From Streptomyces sp. NBC_00443 (GTDB lineage: Bacteria > Actinomycetota > Actinomycetes > Streptomycetales > Streptomycetaceae): a DNA stretch of 64,000 nucleotides. Position 1 is the stretch's first letter. The number at the start of each line of letters is the position of its first letter. The translations under genes and the position numbers were made by a program. The stretch is taken from positions 4,216,001-4,280,000 of the forward strand of contig NZ_CP107917.1 of the NCBI RefSeq assembly GCF_036014175.1, in the 5' to 3' direction. The notes beneath the pieces are model-generated. The model was given only the letters and a program-made list of their open reading frames with translations. It had not been told where the DNA came from and searched no databases. Positions 63,992 through 64,000 of this stretch are shown one piece after another.

Positions 63992-64000
63992 CGCTTCCGC

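Overview
The window is chromosomal DNA of a Streptomyces-type actinomycete. The base composition is very GC-rich, GTG and TTG starts are common, and stop/start overlaps of the ATGA type link many genes. The dnaK-grpE-dnaJ-hspR operon carries HAIR operators, and the dcd neighbourhood next to a tRNA-Gly(CCC) is the usual Streptomyces arrangement. All assignments come from reading the sequence and translations by eye; no database search was run.

Region 1 (1-18,950) is mostly conserved chromosome: a truncated HTH regulator, a sugar-binding lipoprotein, a secreted PA14/FnIII protein, the heat-shock operon, an undecaprenyl-type sugar-phosphate transferase homologue, a large membrane-bound FeS oxidoreductase of the EtfD type, and a redox group (RibD-type reductase, NmrA-like SDR, nitroreductase, AzoR, MarR). 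Region 2 (18,950-31,100) holds five exported FG-GAP proteins, four of them in a head-to-tail paralogous array. Between them lies a four-gene WXG100/type VII secretion-like operon. Region 3 (31,091-32,859) is a phosphoribosyltransferase, dcd, a small zinc-ribbon gene and tRNA-Gly.

Region 4 (32,812-45,236) is an integrated element in the 3' end of tRNA-Gly, bounded by perfect 48-bp direct repeats. It keeps an FtsK-like Tra gene and a truncated SpdB gene but no integrase, excisionase or replication gene that I can find, so it looks like a decayed actinomycete integrative-conjugative element. Its cargo resembles a defence or conflict island. One module is Trypco1 + trypsin-like protease + a TPR/DUF742 fusion in one overlapping operon. 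A second is a HEPN protein overlapping an AAA/STAND-like ATPase, followed by a four-helix membrane protein and an MGDG-synthase-like glycosyltransferase, all AT-richer than the chromosome. This is the most likely place for an undescribed system.

Region 5 (45,237-48,780) is a degraded accessory stretch with a CmtR-type metal sensor, an SRPBCC protein, a RutE-like nitroreductase, and decayed FAD-monooxygenase, fumarylacetoacetase-family and lipocalin-like remnants. Region 6 (48,784-64,000, running off the end) is an aromatic type II polyketide cluster. In transcription order it encodes a TcmI-type cyclase, cupin, KS-alpha, chain-length factor, ACP, a fused aromatase/cyclase-ketoreductase, a second ketoreductase, two small ABM-type proteins, a P450, a methyltransferase and a POT-type exporter. 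Upstream are an AfsR/SARP regulator, an asparagine-synthetase-like amidotransferase carrying two single-base frameshifts, a split-barrel flavin/F420-type oxidoreductase and a DUF1772/anthrone-oxygenase-like protein. The set suggests a spore-pigment or pentangular-type polyphenol, possibly with an amide nitrogen.
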